A DNA stretch of 39,590 nt from CAISGS01 sp044346445 (GCA_044346445.1 JBIIZD010000008.1:1-39590), one strand, 5' to 3'; shown: positions 1 through 7,490, counted from the stretch's first letter. Made by a program: numbers and translations. The notes: a model not told the origin generated them from the sequence alone.

Positions 1-543
1 ACTGCAGAACGCCGCCAAGCGTATTTTGGGAATATCCGTGACATAATTGATCGTGCCACCTGCGGCCGCTGCCGTGGGGCTATCGACATCGGTGGTGCCC
101 AGATTGACTGTGACCTTCGAGATGAGTTCGGAATCAAGCTGCTGGTTAGCATAGATGGCATAATTGCCGGTATCGTTCAGCGGCACGCCATCTTGCAAAA
201 GCGCAATGCGCTGGGAGTCAAAGCCGCGCAAGGTGATATCACCGCCAGCCGAGCCAAACGCGTCATTATTGTTGAAGTTCACACCCGGCAGAAGATTGAT
301 CACGTCAAGGACGGTCTGGCCCGGCACCTGAGATTCAATGAATTCCTGATTTATTGAGGAGCGCGACTTCGGTGCCGATTCGGCGATCACCGCCCCAACC
401 ACCCGAGGACCGCGCTGTCCGACAACCACCACTTCCTGCACTTCCGAGGCCTGTGTGCCTGTGGACTGCGCAGCAGCCCCGCCGGCCGAAAAACTTGTCA
501 AGAGGGCAAGACTTGCCGCACCGCAAAGATAAAATGACCGCAT
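1..543 (-). CDS. TonB-dependent receptor, N-terminal part (runs off window)
   Basis: The reading frame opens at an ATG (complement of 541-543) and stays open to base 1, giving about 181 residues. It starts with a signal peptide (MRSFYLCGAASLALLTSFSA, then GGAAAQ), followed by a TonB-box-like segment (EVVVVGQR, about residues 38-46). A plug domain follows, with the typical run DVINLLPGVNF, LRGFDSQRIALLQDGVPLN and AAAAGGTINYVT. It would sit in the outer membrane and import an unknown ligand using TonB energy. The plug resembles the large receptors common in Caulobacter- and Sphingomonas-type bacteria. The beta barrel is outside the window. The last dozen residues (IRLAAFCS) do not look like a receptor; shifting by one base at the T run 24-27 restores a plausible continuation (NTLGGVLQ), so a frameshift or base-call error is possible there. 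Confidence 0.88.
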   Translation of the reverse strand, partial: MRSFYLCGAASLALLTSFSAGGAAAQSTGTQASEVQEVVVVGQRGPRVVGAVIAESAPKSRSSINQEFIESQVPGQTVLDVINLLPGVNFNNNDAFGSAGGDITLRGFDSQRIALLQDGVPLNDTGNYAIYANQQLDSELISKVTVNLGTTDVDSPTAAAAGGTINYVTDIPKIRLAAFCS

Positions 544-882
544 TTTAGACCCCAAGTCTGAAGCTTAAACCATTGATCGGACGGTGTGCCTGATCGCGAT
601 AAACAGCCGAGTCTAACAAGGCAGACAGTGCCTTTGCCGCACGGCGTTCGGCGGCTCCACTAGCGCAATTACAAAACAGATTTGTGACTGTGAGGTCGAG
701 ATTAGGACAGTTAGGTCAAGATTCAGTCAGGTGCGACAATAATGCTACCGTGAATTTGCCAAGCGCGGATTGATGCGACTGAGTAAGAGGCTGACGCCTA
801 GGCGGCTCCTAAAAGGGGTGATAGGCTTTCCGCTAGGTGAGGTTATCGAACCCTTTGCCTTGTGGGGCTCGAAAGGTTGACG
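544..882. other. Divergent intergenic region between the TonB receptor and SRPBCC genes
   Basis: About 340 bases without a convincing gene. It must hold the promoters of both divergent neighbours, but I see no clear -35/-10 pair. It contains two imperfect 20-base tandem repeats (693-732) and a perfect 10-base palindrome CGCCTAGGCG (795-804). No cobalamin or other riboswitch signature was recognised, although such elements often precede receptor genes. Confidence 0.5.
693..732. repeat. Two tandem imperfect 20-nt direct repeats upstream of TonB receptor
   Basis: AGGTCGAGATTAGGACAGTT (693-712) is followed directly by AGGTCAAGATTCAGTCAGGT (713-732), matching at 15 of 20 positions. A spacing of 20 bases places the repeats on the same face of the DNA helix, as in direct-repeat operators of response regulators. 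The binding protein is unknown. Confidence 0.4.
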
Positions 883-1461
883 ATGATTCGATCAAGCGGC
901 ATCAAGGTGGCAACAGCGATTTGCGCCTATGTGCTCATTGTGCCGATGCTTGCCTATGCCGACGAAATCAAGCTTTGGCCGATAACCGATCCCTTGCGTC
1001 GGGATCATGGGGTGGCCGCCGAAATGGTGATTGCGGCGCCGGTTGCGGTGGTTTGGGATGTGCTTACCGACTGTGCGACCGCGCCTCAGCATGTTCCGGG
1101 CATGGTCAGTTGCAAGATATTGCAGAGCGATCCAGCCGGTCTTTGGGATGTGCGTGAACACAGGATGCGCCTGCCCTGGTTTCCGCTGGTGATGCGCAAT
1201 GTGGTGCGATCAGACTATGTGTTCCAGCGCCGCCTCGATTATCGCAAACTCGGGCGCGACGTCACGCAGTTGAGAGGCCAGTGGCGGCTATCGCCCGATG
1301 CCAGCGGTGCGGCGACCCAGATTGAATATACCGGCTATATGACCGGTCTATTGCCTGTGCCCGATCGCATGGCCAAGGCCTATGTGCTCGAAGGTCTGAA
1401 GGCCTTGCAGGCCCAAAGCGTTAAGCGGGCGGCCAAGTCTGGGGCCAATGGCGCGCCCTAG
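883..1461 (+). CDS. Exported SRPBCC (START-like/polyketide cyclase fold) protein
   Basis: 192 residues from the ATG at 883, chosen because GAAAGG (871-876) lies six bases upstream and the product then begins directly with a signal peptide (basic MIRSSGIKVA, hydrophobic core, AYA cleavage region, then DEIKLW). A GTG at 862 in the same frame would add seven residues before it. The mature part has the SRPBCC opening pattern (AAPVAVVWDVLTDC), followed by a P-x-x-V-P-G-M-V turn as in coenzyme-Q-binding or cyclase-like members. Such proteins form a helix-grip cavity for a hydrophobic ligand; the ligand cannot be named here. The export signal suggests a periplasmic role. Its 3' end overlaps the convergent thioesterase gene by four bases. 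Confidence 0.75.
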   Translation: MIRSSGIKVATAICAYVLIVPMLAYADEIKLWPITDPLRRDHGVAAEMVIAAPVAVVWDVLTDCATAPQHVPGMVSCKILQSDPAGLWDVREHRMRLPWFPLVMRNVVRSDYVFQRRLDYRKLGRDVTQLRGQWRLSPDASGAATQIEYTGYMTGLLPVPDRMAKAYVLEGLKALQAQSVKRAAKSGANGAP

Positions 1462-1883
1462 TCTTCCGCATTTTTAAGGCTCAATAGGAAATGTCCGCGC
1501 AACAGAGCTATGGGCGCTGAGCGTGAGTCCTGCCAAGCCTCGACATGGACATTGGCTATCCGGCGTCCAATCTTTCGAATATCGGCCCTGGCATAGGTGG
1601 TCAGGGCCCGGCCCGAGCGCAGATACTCCACTGATATATCGATCGGTTTGGGCTGGCGCGACAGGCCTTGGATCACCGACAACTGGACCAGGGCGGTCAT
1701 TTCCATAAAGGCCCCAAGCACCCCGCCGTGTATGGCCGGAAGCATGGGATTACCCACCAGGTGCGGGGCAAACGGCAAGATGGCGGTCATTTCATCGCCC
1801 GCCAGCTCGGCCCGCACGCCGAGGTACTTGGCATAAGGAATAGCGGCAAGCAGGGCGTCAAGTTGATCAGAAGACTGGCTCAT
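1458..1883 (-). CDS. PaaI-family hotdog thioesterase (first of a pair)
   Basis: 141 residues. The hotdog-fold thioesterase signature is visible as HGGVLGAFMEMTAL at about residues 53-66, with the His-Gly-Gly and the downstream Glu that position and activate water in PaaI-like acyl-CoA thioesterases. It is followed by PIDISVEYLRSG and a final strand typical of the fold. It probably hydrolyses an acyl- or aryl-CoA; the substrate cannot be read from sequence. It starts inside the stop of the upstream gene (ATGA overlap at 1880-1883), so the two thioesterases are translationally coupled and may form a heteromeric enzyme or cover different substrates. Confidence 0.82.
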   Translation of the reverse strand: MSQSSDQLDALLAAIPYAKYLGVRAELAGDEMTAILPFAPHLVGNPMLPAIHGGVLGAFMEMTALVQLSVIQGLSRQPKPIDISVEYLRSGRALTTYARADIRKIGRRIANVHVEAWQDSRSAPIALLRGHFLLSLKNAED

Positions 1884-2341
1884 CGGGCCGTAACTTTTGG
1901 TTCTGGGTGCGAATTGATCATAAAGGCGGCCTGGGCCGTCGCCACAGGATCACTGGGGTCAAGGTCCCAGGCACTGGCGCGAACAAAGGCGATGGAGCGT
2001 GTCACCTTATAGCAGTCCGCCCTGGCAATCACGCCCTGTCCGGGCAAGGCAGCACGCATATAGTCAATGCGCAGATCCAAGGTCGCTATATTGGTCAGGC
2101 TATCTAGTCCCATCATGACCGCATGCCCACAGACATGGTCAAGCAGGGCGGTTACAACCCCGCCCGCTATGACGCCGGCCTCAGGGTCGCCCACCAGATC
2201 CTCGCGAAAACCAACCTTGAGGGTCGCTGTGCCCTTGGCCACGTCGACAATCTCAAAGCCCAAGGCCCGGGCATGCGGTGACCAGTCATTACGGCCCGGC
2301 GCAGGTGAGCGCTGCGGCTTTTCGGAAGGTGAATCTGTCAT
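1880..2341 (-). CDS. PaaI-like hotdog protein lacking the motif histidine
   Basis: 153 residues with the same fold as its downstream partner: VIAGGVVTALLDHVCGHA at about residues 57-74, then IATLDLRIDYMRAA. The histidine that normally precedes Gly-Gly in the PaaI motif is alanine here (A-G-G-V), while the Asp of the helix (LLD) is kept. Many members with a changed first residue remain active, so loss of function should not be assumed. The N-terminal 25 residues are proline-rich and outside the domain. First gene of a two-gene minus-strand operon; its own promoter would lie in 2342-2428, where no clear boxes are seen. Confidence 0.78.
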   Translation of the reverse strand: MTDSPSEKPQRSPAPGRNDWSPHARALGFEIVDVAKGTATLKVGFREDLVGDPEAGVIAGGVVTALLDHVCGHAVMMGLDSLTNIATLDLRIDYMRAALPGQGVIARADCYKVTRSIAFVRASAWDLDPSDPVATAQAAFMINSHPEPKVTAR

Positions 2342-2428
2342 AGCCAGACCCTACAGGCAACGGCGTCAACTGCAAGCCTTGCCACCTCGCGCAATCTGAG
2401 CGCCCGTCACGGTGCGTGCGGTGCGGGC

Positions 2429-2442
2429 TTGATTTAAGTCAA
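2429..2442. promoter_or_regulatory. FNR/FixK-type box upstream of the OmpA-like gene
   Basis: TTGATTTAAGTCAA fits the FNR/FixK pattern TTGA-N6-TCAA exactly and the longer TTGAT-N4-ATCAA at nine of ten positions. It lies about 160 bases before the OmpA-like start and 87 bases before the divergent thioesterase start, so it could act on either gene. No regulator is encoded in the window. Confidence 0.42.
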
Positions 2443-2512
2443 GTCAAATGAAATCGGCGTGTAATTGGTTTTCTATGTCTGCGATATGTCATTTTATATT
2501 GGCGTCACCTGA

Positions 2513-2522
2513 ACAATATTGT
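2513..2522. promoter_or_regulatory. Palindrome in the OmpA-like gene leader
   Basis: ACAATATTGT is a perfect 10-base palindrome about 80 bases before the OmpA-like start codon, with one further matching outer pair after a mismatch. It could be an operator; nothing else supports this. Confidence 0.25.
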
Positions 2523-2601
2523 CCTCAGCAATGCCCGTGTAAGCGGGACTAGGCTGACGACTGATAAAGGTCGAATAAGAGGGTGAAAGAGGGTTTTAAA
2601 T

Positions 2602-3801
2602 ATGAGAACGAAGTGGCTTGCAGGGGTCGCACTGGCGGGCCTTGTCTCGGCAGTAATACTCCCAGTGACGGGCGCAGTGGCGCAAGAGACCGGCGTCTAT
2701 GGTGCCATTGACCTTGGCTATCATGAGCCCACGGGCATTGATGCGACATCTGCTAATCTTCAATCCGATGGCGAGCGCTATGACTGGCGCTGGGCCGCGA
2801 AGCAATCTGGCGTGGGTTTTGCGCGTCTGGGTTATCAATATGATCCCAACTGGCGTCTTGAGTTGGAAGCAGGCTTTCGTGGTGGCGATCTGCGCTCCGC
2901 CTCGGGCAGTTTGTCCCGCCCCATAACCGGGCTTTGTACGGCTGATGCTGTTCGCACCAACCTGCTTGACACCTGCGGTCGGATCGGCGGCAAGCTGGAA
3001 TCTGTTACCCTGATGGGTAATGTGATTTACGACTTTATGCCTGCAAGCCAGATCAATCCCTTCCTCGGCGTTGGGGTTGGTATGAACCATGTAAAGATCA
3101 AGACGCGCGGCCAGTTCGCCACATTGACGCCGGACGGTCAGACCTTGACCGTTGACGATTCCGACACGGTCCTAGCCTATCAGGCCCTGGCCGGTTTGGC
3201 GTTCAAGGCGAGCGATCGTCTCAAGATGGACATCACCTATCGTTATATGAGCGGTTCGGACGTGTCGTTCAATTCAACCGGTTCTGGCGCACTTCAGCCC
3301 GGGGCCTGGAAGGGTCGATATGATGATCAGTCGGTGACCTTGGGTCTGCGCTATGCGTTTGGCTCGCCAACACCGCCTCCGCCCCCACCGCCTCCTCCTC
3401 CGCCGCCCCCACCTCCACCGATGGAGCAACCTGCGCCTCCTCCTCCGCCAGCACCTATGGCTTATGAGGCCCGCGAGTTTGTGGTCTATTTCCCTTGGGA
3501 TGAATATATCCTGACCCCTGAGGCTCAGGCTGTGATTCAGCAGGCTGCCCAGTATTCCAACGATGGCAAGGCGAGCCGCATTATTGTGGTTGGCTATACC
3601 GACAGCTCCGGTGCCGTGAACTACAATGTTGGCCTGTCTGAAAAGCGTGCCAAGGCCGTGTCCGATGCGCTGGTTGGCCTAGGCATGCCTGCCACCAGCC
3701 TGGCCGTGGATTGGAAGGGTGAAACCAACTTGGCTGTGCCGACCCCCGACGGCACAAAAGAACCCTTGAACCGTCGGTCAACGGTCACGATCAACTTCTG
3801 A
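2602..3801 (+). CDS. OmpA/OprF-like outer membrane protein with poly-proline hinge
   Basis: 399 residues. A signal peptide (MRTKWLAGVALAGLVSAVIL, ending near AVAQ) is followed by an eight-stranded-barrel-like N-terminal domain rich in aromatic strand patterns (about residues 28-253, ending LGLRYAFGS). Next comes a hinge of uninterrupted prolines plus a second shorter proline run (about 256-290). The C-terminal OmpA peptidoglycan-binding domain includes VVGYTDSSG, N-x-x-L-S-E-K-R-A-K-A-V and the closing NRRSTVTINF. Such proteins tie the outer membrane to the cell wall. The barrel has a small insertion with two cysteines near residues 113 and 125 (GLCTADAVRTNLLDTCGR). GAGGG about nine bases upstream supports the start. 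A strong terminator follows, so it is probably monocistronic. Confidence 0.92.
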   Translation: MRTKWLAGVALAGLVSAVILPVTGAVAQETGVYGAIDLGYHEPTGIDATSANLQSDGERYDWRWAAKQSGVGFARLGYQYDPNWRLELEAGFRGGDLRSASGSLSRPITGLCTADAVRTNLLDTCGRIGGKLESVTLMGNVIYDFMPASQINPFLGVGVGMNHVKIKTRGQFATLTPDGQTLTVDDSDTVLAYQALAGLAFKASDRLKMDITYRYMSGSDVSFNSTGSGALQPGAWKGRYDDQSVTLGLRYAFGSPTPPPPPPPPPPPPPPPPMEQPAPPPPPAPMAYEAREFVVYFPWDEYILTPEAQAVIQQAAQYSNDGKASRIIVVGYTDSSGAVNYNVGLSEKRAKAVSDALVGLGMPATSLAVDWKGETNLAVPTPDGTKEPLNRRSTVTINF

Positions 3802-3830
3802 TCCTGATCTAACCTTCCAAGGTGTTCATG

Positions 3831-3864
3831 GGGAGTCCGGCGCCAAGGCCGGGCTCCCTTTTTT
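3831..3864 (+). terminator. Rho-independent terminator after the OmpA-like gene
   Basis: GGGAGTCCGGC pairs with GCCGGGCTCCC with one mismatched pair, followed by a T run. It begins 29 bases after the stop codon. Confidence 0.85.
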
Positions 3865-3874
3865 ACGTTTGGCT

Positions 3875-3888
3875 GGCTTGATCAAGCC
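3875..3888. promoter_or_regulatory. Perfect 14-bp palindrome ahead of msrA
   Basis: GGCTTGATCAAGCC is a perfect palindrome ending six bases before the msrA ribosome binding site. Its position suits a repressor site or a leader hairpin. It lacks the four-base spacer of an FNR box. Confidence 0.35.
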
Positions 3889-3906
3889 GCACTAAGGGCC
3901 ATATTC

Positions 3907-4527
3907 TTGAGCATGACCAGATCCCTAGCCACCTTGACCCTTGCCGTGCTCAGCCTTGGCCTGGCCTTGCTGACAGCTCAGCCCACAAGCGCGGCACCTG
4001 CGCGGGAAACTGCGGTTTTTGCGGGCGGCTGTTTTTGGTGTGTCGAGCATGACATGAAGGCCATACCCGGCGTGGTCTCGGTCGTGTCGGGCTATACGGG
4101 CGGGCATGTTGCCAATCCGACCTATGAGGACGTAACGCGCGAGACATCGGGCCATTTGGAATCGGTCAAGGTCACGTTTGACCCAGCCAAGATCAGCTAT
4201 ACGGCCCTGGTTGGCCGCTTTATGCGCCTGATTGATCCCACCGATGCTGGCGGCCAGTTTTGTGATCGCGGCCAATCCTATCAGAGCGCCATCTTTGTCA
4301 ATGGCCCGGCTCAGCGCGCTGCGGCTCAGGCCGTCCTGACTCAGTTGAAAACCGGCCCGCTCAAGGGCAAGATTGTCACCCCGATCCGCAATACGGCCAC
4401 CTTTTGGCCCGCCGAGGGCTATCACCAAGATTATGCGAGCAAGAATCCGCTGCGCTATAACTTGTATCGTCAGGGCTGCGGCCGCGATGCGCGCCTCAAG
4501 GCGGTTTGGCGCGGGATTGCCCCCTAG
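3907..4527 (+). CDS. msrA: Peptide methionine sulfoxide reductase A, exported
   Basis: 206 residues from a TTG at 3907, or 204 from the ATG at 3913. AAGGG (3894-3898) is eight bases before the TTG but fourteen before the ATG, so the TTG is favoured by spacing. A signal peptide (LATLTLAVLSLGLALLTA, cleaved near TSAAPA) sends it to the periplasm, unlike cytosolic MsrA. The catalytic motif is GGCFWC (nucleophile Cys42 counting from the TTG), with the second Cys45 found in a subset of the family. EGYHQDY, FCDRGQSYQSAIF and a late cysteine (RQGCGRD) complete the fold and the likely resolving site. It repairs S-methionine sulfoxide in envelope proteins. Electrons may come from the DsbD/ScsB-like protein at 10650, by inference. 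Confidence 0.93.
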   Translation: MSMTRSLATLTLAVLSLGLALLTAQPTSAAPARETAVFAGGCFWCVEHDMKAIPGVVSVVSGYTGGHVANPTYEDVTRETSGHLESVKVTFDPAKISYTALVGRFMRLIDPTDAGGQFCDRGQSYQSAIFVNGPAQRAAAQAVLTQLKTGPLKGKIVTPIRNTATFWPAEGYHQDYASKNPLRYNLYRQGCGRDARLKAVWRGIAP

Positions 4528-4642
4528 GCCTTGCGAAAACCACCCCCGCTGGCTATCGGTGTCGCGTCTGTGACACGCAAGTGTGCGAATACGGGCAAGA
4601 GGGGCTGGACCATAAAGGTCGCCCAGCGCGTCAGGGAATATC

Positions 4643-5650
4643 ATGCCTCGTTTTGTCCCCGCCGAATGGGCCCAGCATCAGGCCATGTGGGTTGGTTTTC
4701 CAAGCCATGGCGAGCTTTGGCTTGAGCATCTAGAGGCCGCCCAGATTGAGGTCGCGGCCCTGGCCGTGGCTCTGGCCGGTCCAGGCGCAGAGCGTGTTCG
4801 CCTATTAGTCAATGGCAAGGCTGCCATGGCGGCGGCCAAGGCCATGATCGGATCGGCGCAGAATATTGATTTGGTCGAGGTTCCCTTTGGCGATGTCTGG
4901 CTGCGCGATACCGGACCGATCTGGGTCAAGCAGGCCGGCCAGATCCGGGCCCAGGGTTTTGGCTTTAATGGCTGGGGCGGCAAGTATGACCTGCCCGATG
5001 ACCACACGGTCGCGGCCAGCCTGGCCCAGGCCAGCGGCTCGTGCTTTGACACCAGCGATTTTATCCTTGAGGGTGGGTCGCTGGATCATGACGGGTTTGG
5101 CACGGTGCTTACTACCCGCCAATGCCTGCTCAATCCCAATCGCAATAGCGGCATAAACCAGGCCTCAGCCGAGGCTCGCCTTGCCAGCACCTTGGGCATT
5201 AAGAAGGTGCTTTGGCTGGAGGATGGTCTGATGAATGATCATACAGATGGCCATATCGACAATCTGGCCAGATTTGTTGCCCCCGGTGTTGTGGCCTGCC
5301 CGCTTGGCTATGGCCGAGCCGATCCCAATACCGAGCTCTATGGCGAGACGGCGCGCCAGCTTTCGGCCATGACCAGCCATGACGGCACTGGCTTGCAGGT
5401 CGTGCGCATTGCCTCGCCCGGCCGGGTCGAGGATGGCGATGGCCAGCCCGTGCCCGCCTCGCACATGAATTTCCTGATCGCCAACAAGGCGGTGATCGTA
5501 CCGCTCTATGACGATGCCGATGCCGGTGCCCATGCCGTCGAGGCCCTGGCCAGCCTGTTTCCTGAACGCCAGGTGCTGGGCCTGGCCTCAAGCGCGCTAT
5601 TGACCGGCGGCGGTTCCTTCCACTGTATCAGCCAGCAGGTACCTGCATGA
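4643..5650 (+). CDS. aguA: Agmatine deiminase
   Basis: 335 residues of the peptidylarginine-deiminase-like family. It hydrolyses agmatine to N-carbamoylputrescine and ammonia. Signatures in order: PAEWAQHQAMWVGFP at the N-terminus, WLRDTGPIW (about 85-93), EGGS (about 143), NDHTDGHIDN (about 198-207) and the nucleophilic cysteine in GGGSFHCISQQ (Cys328). All core catalytic elements are present and the length is near the usual 340-370. AGGGA before the ATG supports the start. Its last four bases overlap the start of aguB (ATGA), so the two polyamine enzymes are translationally coupled. The 115 bases upstream hold no recognised promoter. Confidence 0.95.
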   Translation: MPRFVPAEWAQHQAMWVGFPSHGELWLEHLEAAQIEVAALAVALAGPGAERVRLLVNGKAAMAAAKAMIGSAQNIDLVEVPFGDVWLRDTGPIWVKQAGQIRAQGFGFNGWGGKYDLPDDHTVAASLAQASGSCFDTSDFILEGGSLDHDGFGTVLTTRQCLLNPNRNSGINQASAEARLASTLGIKKVLWLEDGLMNDHTDGHIDNLARFVAPGVVACPLGYGRADPNTELYGETARQLSAMTSHDGTGLQVVRIASPGRVEDGDGQPVPASHMNFLIANKAVIVPLYDDADAGAHAVEALASLFPERQVLGLASSALLTGGGSFHCISQQVPA

Positions 5651-6519
5651 CCAGAACCCTAACGGTTGCGGCCTTGCAAACCGCCTATGGCCAAGACATG
5701 GCGGCCAATCTGGCCCGCACGGTCGATCTGGTGCGCGAGGCCGCCGCCAAGGGCGCGCAGGTCATCTTGCCGTCCGAACTGATCCAGGGCCATTATTTCT
5801 GCGTCACCCAGTTGGAGTCGTGGTTTGCCACCGCCCATCCTTGGCGCGAGCATCCCTGCGTGACCGCCTTGGCACCGCTGGCCGCCGAGTTGGGCGTGGT
5901 CATCCCGGTCTCGATCTTTGAGCGCGAAGGCCCGCACTATTTCAATAGCGTGGTCATGATTGATGCCGATGGCAGCCTGATGGGCGTTTATCGCAAGAGC
6001 CATATTCCCGACGGCCCCGGCTATCAGGAGAAATACTATTTCCGGCCCGGTGATACCGGTTTCAAGGTCTGGGATACCCGCTTTGGCCGTATTGGTGTGG
6101 GGATTTGCTGGGACCAGTGGTACCCCGAATGCGCCCGCGCCATGGCCCTGATGGGGGCTGAAATTCTGCTCTATCCCACCGCCATTGGCTCAGAGCCGCA
6201 AGATGCCAGCCTCGATACGCGCGATCCCTGGCAAAGGGCGATGCAGGGTCATGCGGTCAGCAATGTCATTCCCGTGGTCGCCGCCAACCGTACCGGCTTT
6301 GAGCCCGGCCCTGGCGGTGGTCAGTCTTTTTATGGCTCAAGCTTTATTGCCGACCATCGCGGCGATCTGGTTGCCAGCCTGGACCGCGAGGATCAGGGCG
6401 TGATCACGGCTAGGTTTGACCTTGATTTCTTAGCCGCGCACCGCGCCTCGTTCGGCTTCTTTAGAGACCGCCGCACGGATTTGTACGGCGCCTTGGTCAG
6501 CCCTAGACCGACAATCTAA
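5647..6519 (+). CDS. aguB: N-carbamoylputrescine amidase
   Basis: 290 residues of the nitrilase superfamily. It converts N-carbamoylputrescine to putrescine, CO2 and ammonia, completing the route begun by AguA. The catalytic triad is visible: Glu44 in PSELIQGHYF, Lys117 in YRKSHIPDGPGY and Cys154 in GICWDQWYPE. The phrases PDGPGYQEKYYF and GSEPQDASLD are characteristic of AguB rather than of generic amidases. No arginine decarboxylase is in the window, so agmatine must be imported or made elsewhere. The gene ends just before a palindromic repeat that separates it from a convergent gene and may stop transcription. Confidence 0.95.
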   Translation: MTRTLTVAALQTAYGQDMAANLARTVDLVREAAAKGAQVILPSELIQGHYFCVTQLESWFATAHPWREHPCVTALAPLAAELGVVIPVSIFEREGPHYFNSVVMIDADGSLMGVYRKSHIPDGPGYQEKYYFRPGDTGFKVWDTRFGRIGVGICWDQWYPECARAMALMGAEILLYPTAIGSEPQDASLDTRDPWQRAMQGHAVSNVIPVVAANRTGFEPGPGGGQSFYGSSFIADHRGDLVASLDREDQGVITARFDLDFLAAHRASFGFFRDRRTDLYGALVSPRPTI

Positions 6520-6523
6520 CACG

Positions 6524-6626
6524 CCCCCTTCCCCGGCTTCGCCGGTACTTCCCCCGAGGGGGGAAGATTTGGTCGTTCTAAATCCTCCCCCCTCGGGGGA
6601 GGGGGACCGCGAAGCGGTGGAGGGGG
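6524..6626. repeat. Palindromic intergenic repeat, copy 1
   Basis: A 103-base element made of four successive small hairpins: CCGGC/GCCGG, CTTCCCCC/GGGGGAAG, TCCTCCCCC/GGGGGAGG and CCGC/GCGG, bounded by CCCCCTTCC and GGTGGAGGGGG. An inverted second copy is at 22400-22504. It sits between convergent genes and could work as a bidirectional transcription stop. The style resembles small palindromic repeats scattered in alphaproteobacterial genomes; I cannot assign a family name. Confidence 0.85.
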
Positions 6627-6638
6627 CCTAGCTCAGAC

Positions 6639-7490
6639 CTAGCCCAGCACGGTCTTGCCGTTCTTGATCACCGTCACGTCGCGCGCTTTCACCCGGGCTT
6701 CGAACGAGATGGTATCGCCGTCCTTCCACATATCGACCGTGATGGTCTCGCCCGGATAGACGGGGGAGGAAAAGCGCACGGCGTGGCTCTTGATCTTGGC
6801 GGGGTCGTAATCGGCATAGGTTTGCAGCACGGCGCGGCAGGTAATGCCATAGGTGCAAAGCCCATGCAGGATCGGACGCGGAAAGCCTGCGGCTGTGGCT
6901 ATGGATGGATCGGAATGCAGCGGGTTGCGGTCACCCGACAGCCGATAGATCAGGGCCTGATCGGGGCGGGTCGGGATGTCGATCGAGCGGTCGGGCGCGC
7001 GGCTTGGCACCTCGTGCGGGGTGGGCGCACCATCGGACGGGCCGCCAAAGCCGCCATCACCGCGTGCAAAGGTCGAGCCTAACAGGGTCGCAATCGGCTC
7101 TCCGCTCTTGGCATCCTTGATCACGGTCTCGGTATAGATAACCGCGCCCTTGCCCGGCCCCTTGTCATAGGCCCCAGCAATGCGGCTATCGGCAATGATT
7201 TGCGCCTCTGTCGGCATGGGCTTGTGAAAGGTCACGGACTGCTCGCCATGCACGACCATCAGATAATTAATGCCCGTCTTGCCCAAGGGACCTGCCCCCC
7301 AGGCCACCACTGTGGCTAGGGTCGGCACCGCTTTTAAATTGTTTTCATAGACAAAGGGCAACTCGTCCATATTAAGCGGATCAGAGCCCATACCAATGCC
7401 CAGCGCATAGAGCATGGTTTCGCGGTCGCGCCAGGCAAAGGCTTGCCCCTCGGTCTTAAGGTCCAATATGGCGGGATAGGCAATCGGCAT
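6639..7490 (-). CDS. MaoC/hydratase-2 family enoyl-CoA hydratase
   Basis: 283 residues arranged as two hotdog halves, as in the hydratase 2 part of eukaryotic multifunctional enzyme 2. The C-terminal half carries the hydratase-2 motif YRLSGDRNPLHSDPSIA (about residues 182-198), with the catalytic Asp and His, followed by GFPRPILHGLCTYG. The N-terminal half (FVYENNLKAVPTLATVV) is the binding half without the motif. It should hydrate trans-2-enoyl-CoA to (R)-3-hydroxyacyl-CoA. AAAGGA eight bases before the ATG supports the start. It is a single minus-strand gene here; other acyl-CoA enzymes lie in the window but not in the same operon. Confidence 0.9.
   Translation of the reverse strand: MPIAYPAILDLKTEGQAFAWRDRETMLYALGIGMGSDPLNMDELPFVYENNLKAVPTLATVVAWGAGPLGKTGINYLMVVHGEQSVTFHKPMPTEAQIIADSRIAGAYDKGPGKGAVIYTETVIKDAKSGEPIATLLGSTFARGDGGFGGPSDGAPTPHEVPSRAPDRSIDIPTRPDQALIYRLSGDRNPLHSDPSIATAAGFPRPILHGLCTYGITCRAVLQTYADYDPAKIKSHAVRFSSPVYPGETITVDMWKDGDTISFEARVKARDVTVIKNGKTVLG

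Noticed and set aside
544..882. Cobalamin or other riboswitch upstream of the TonB receptor
   Set aside because: No B12-box-like or other conserved riboswitch core could be found on the minus strand.
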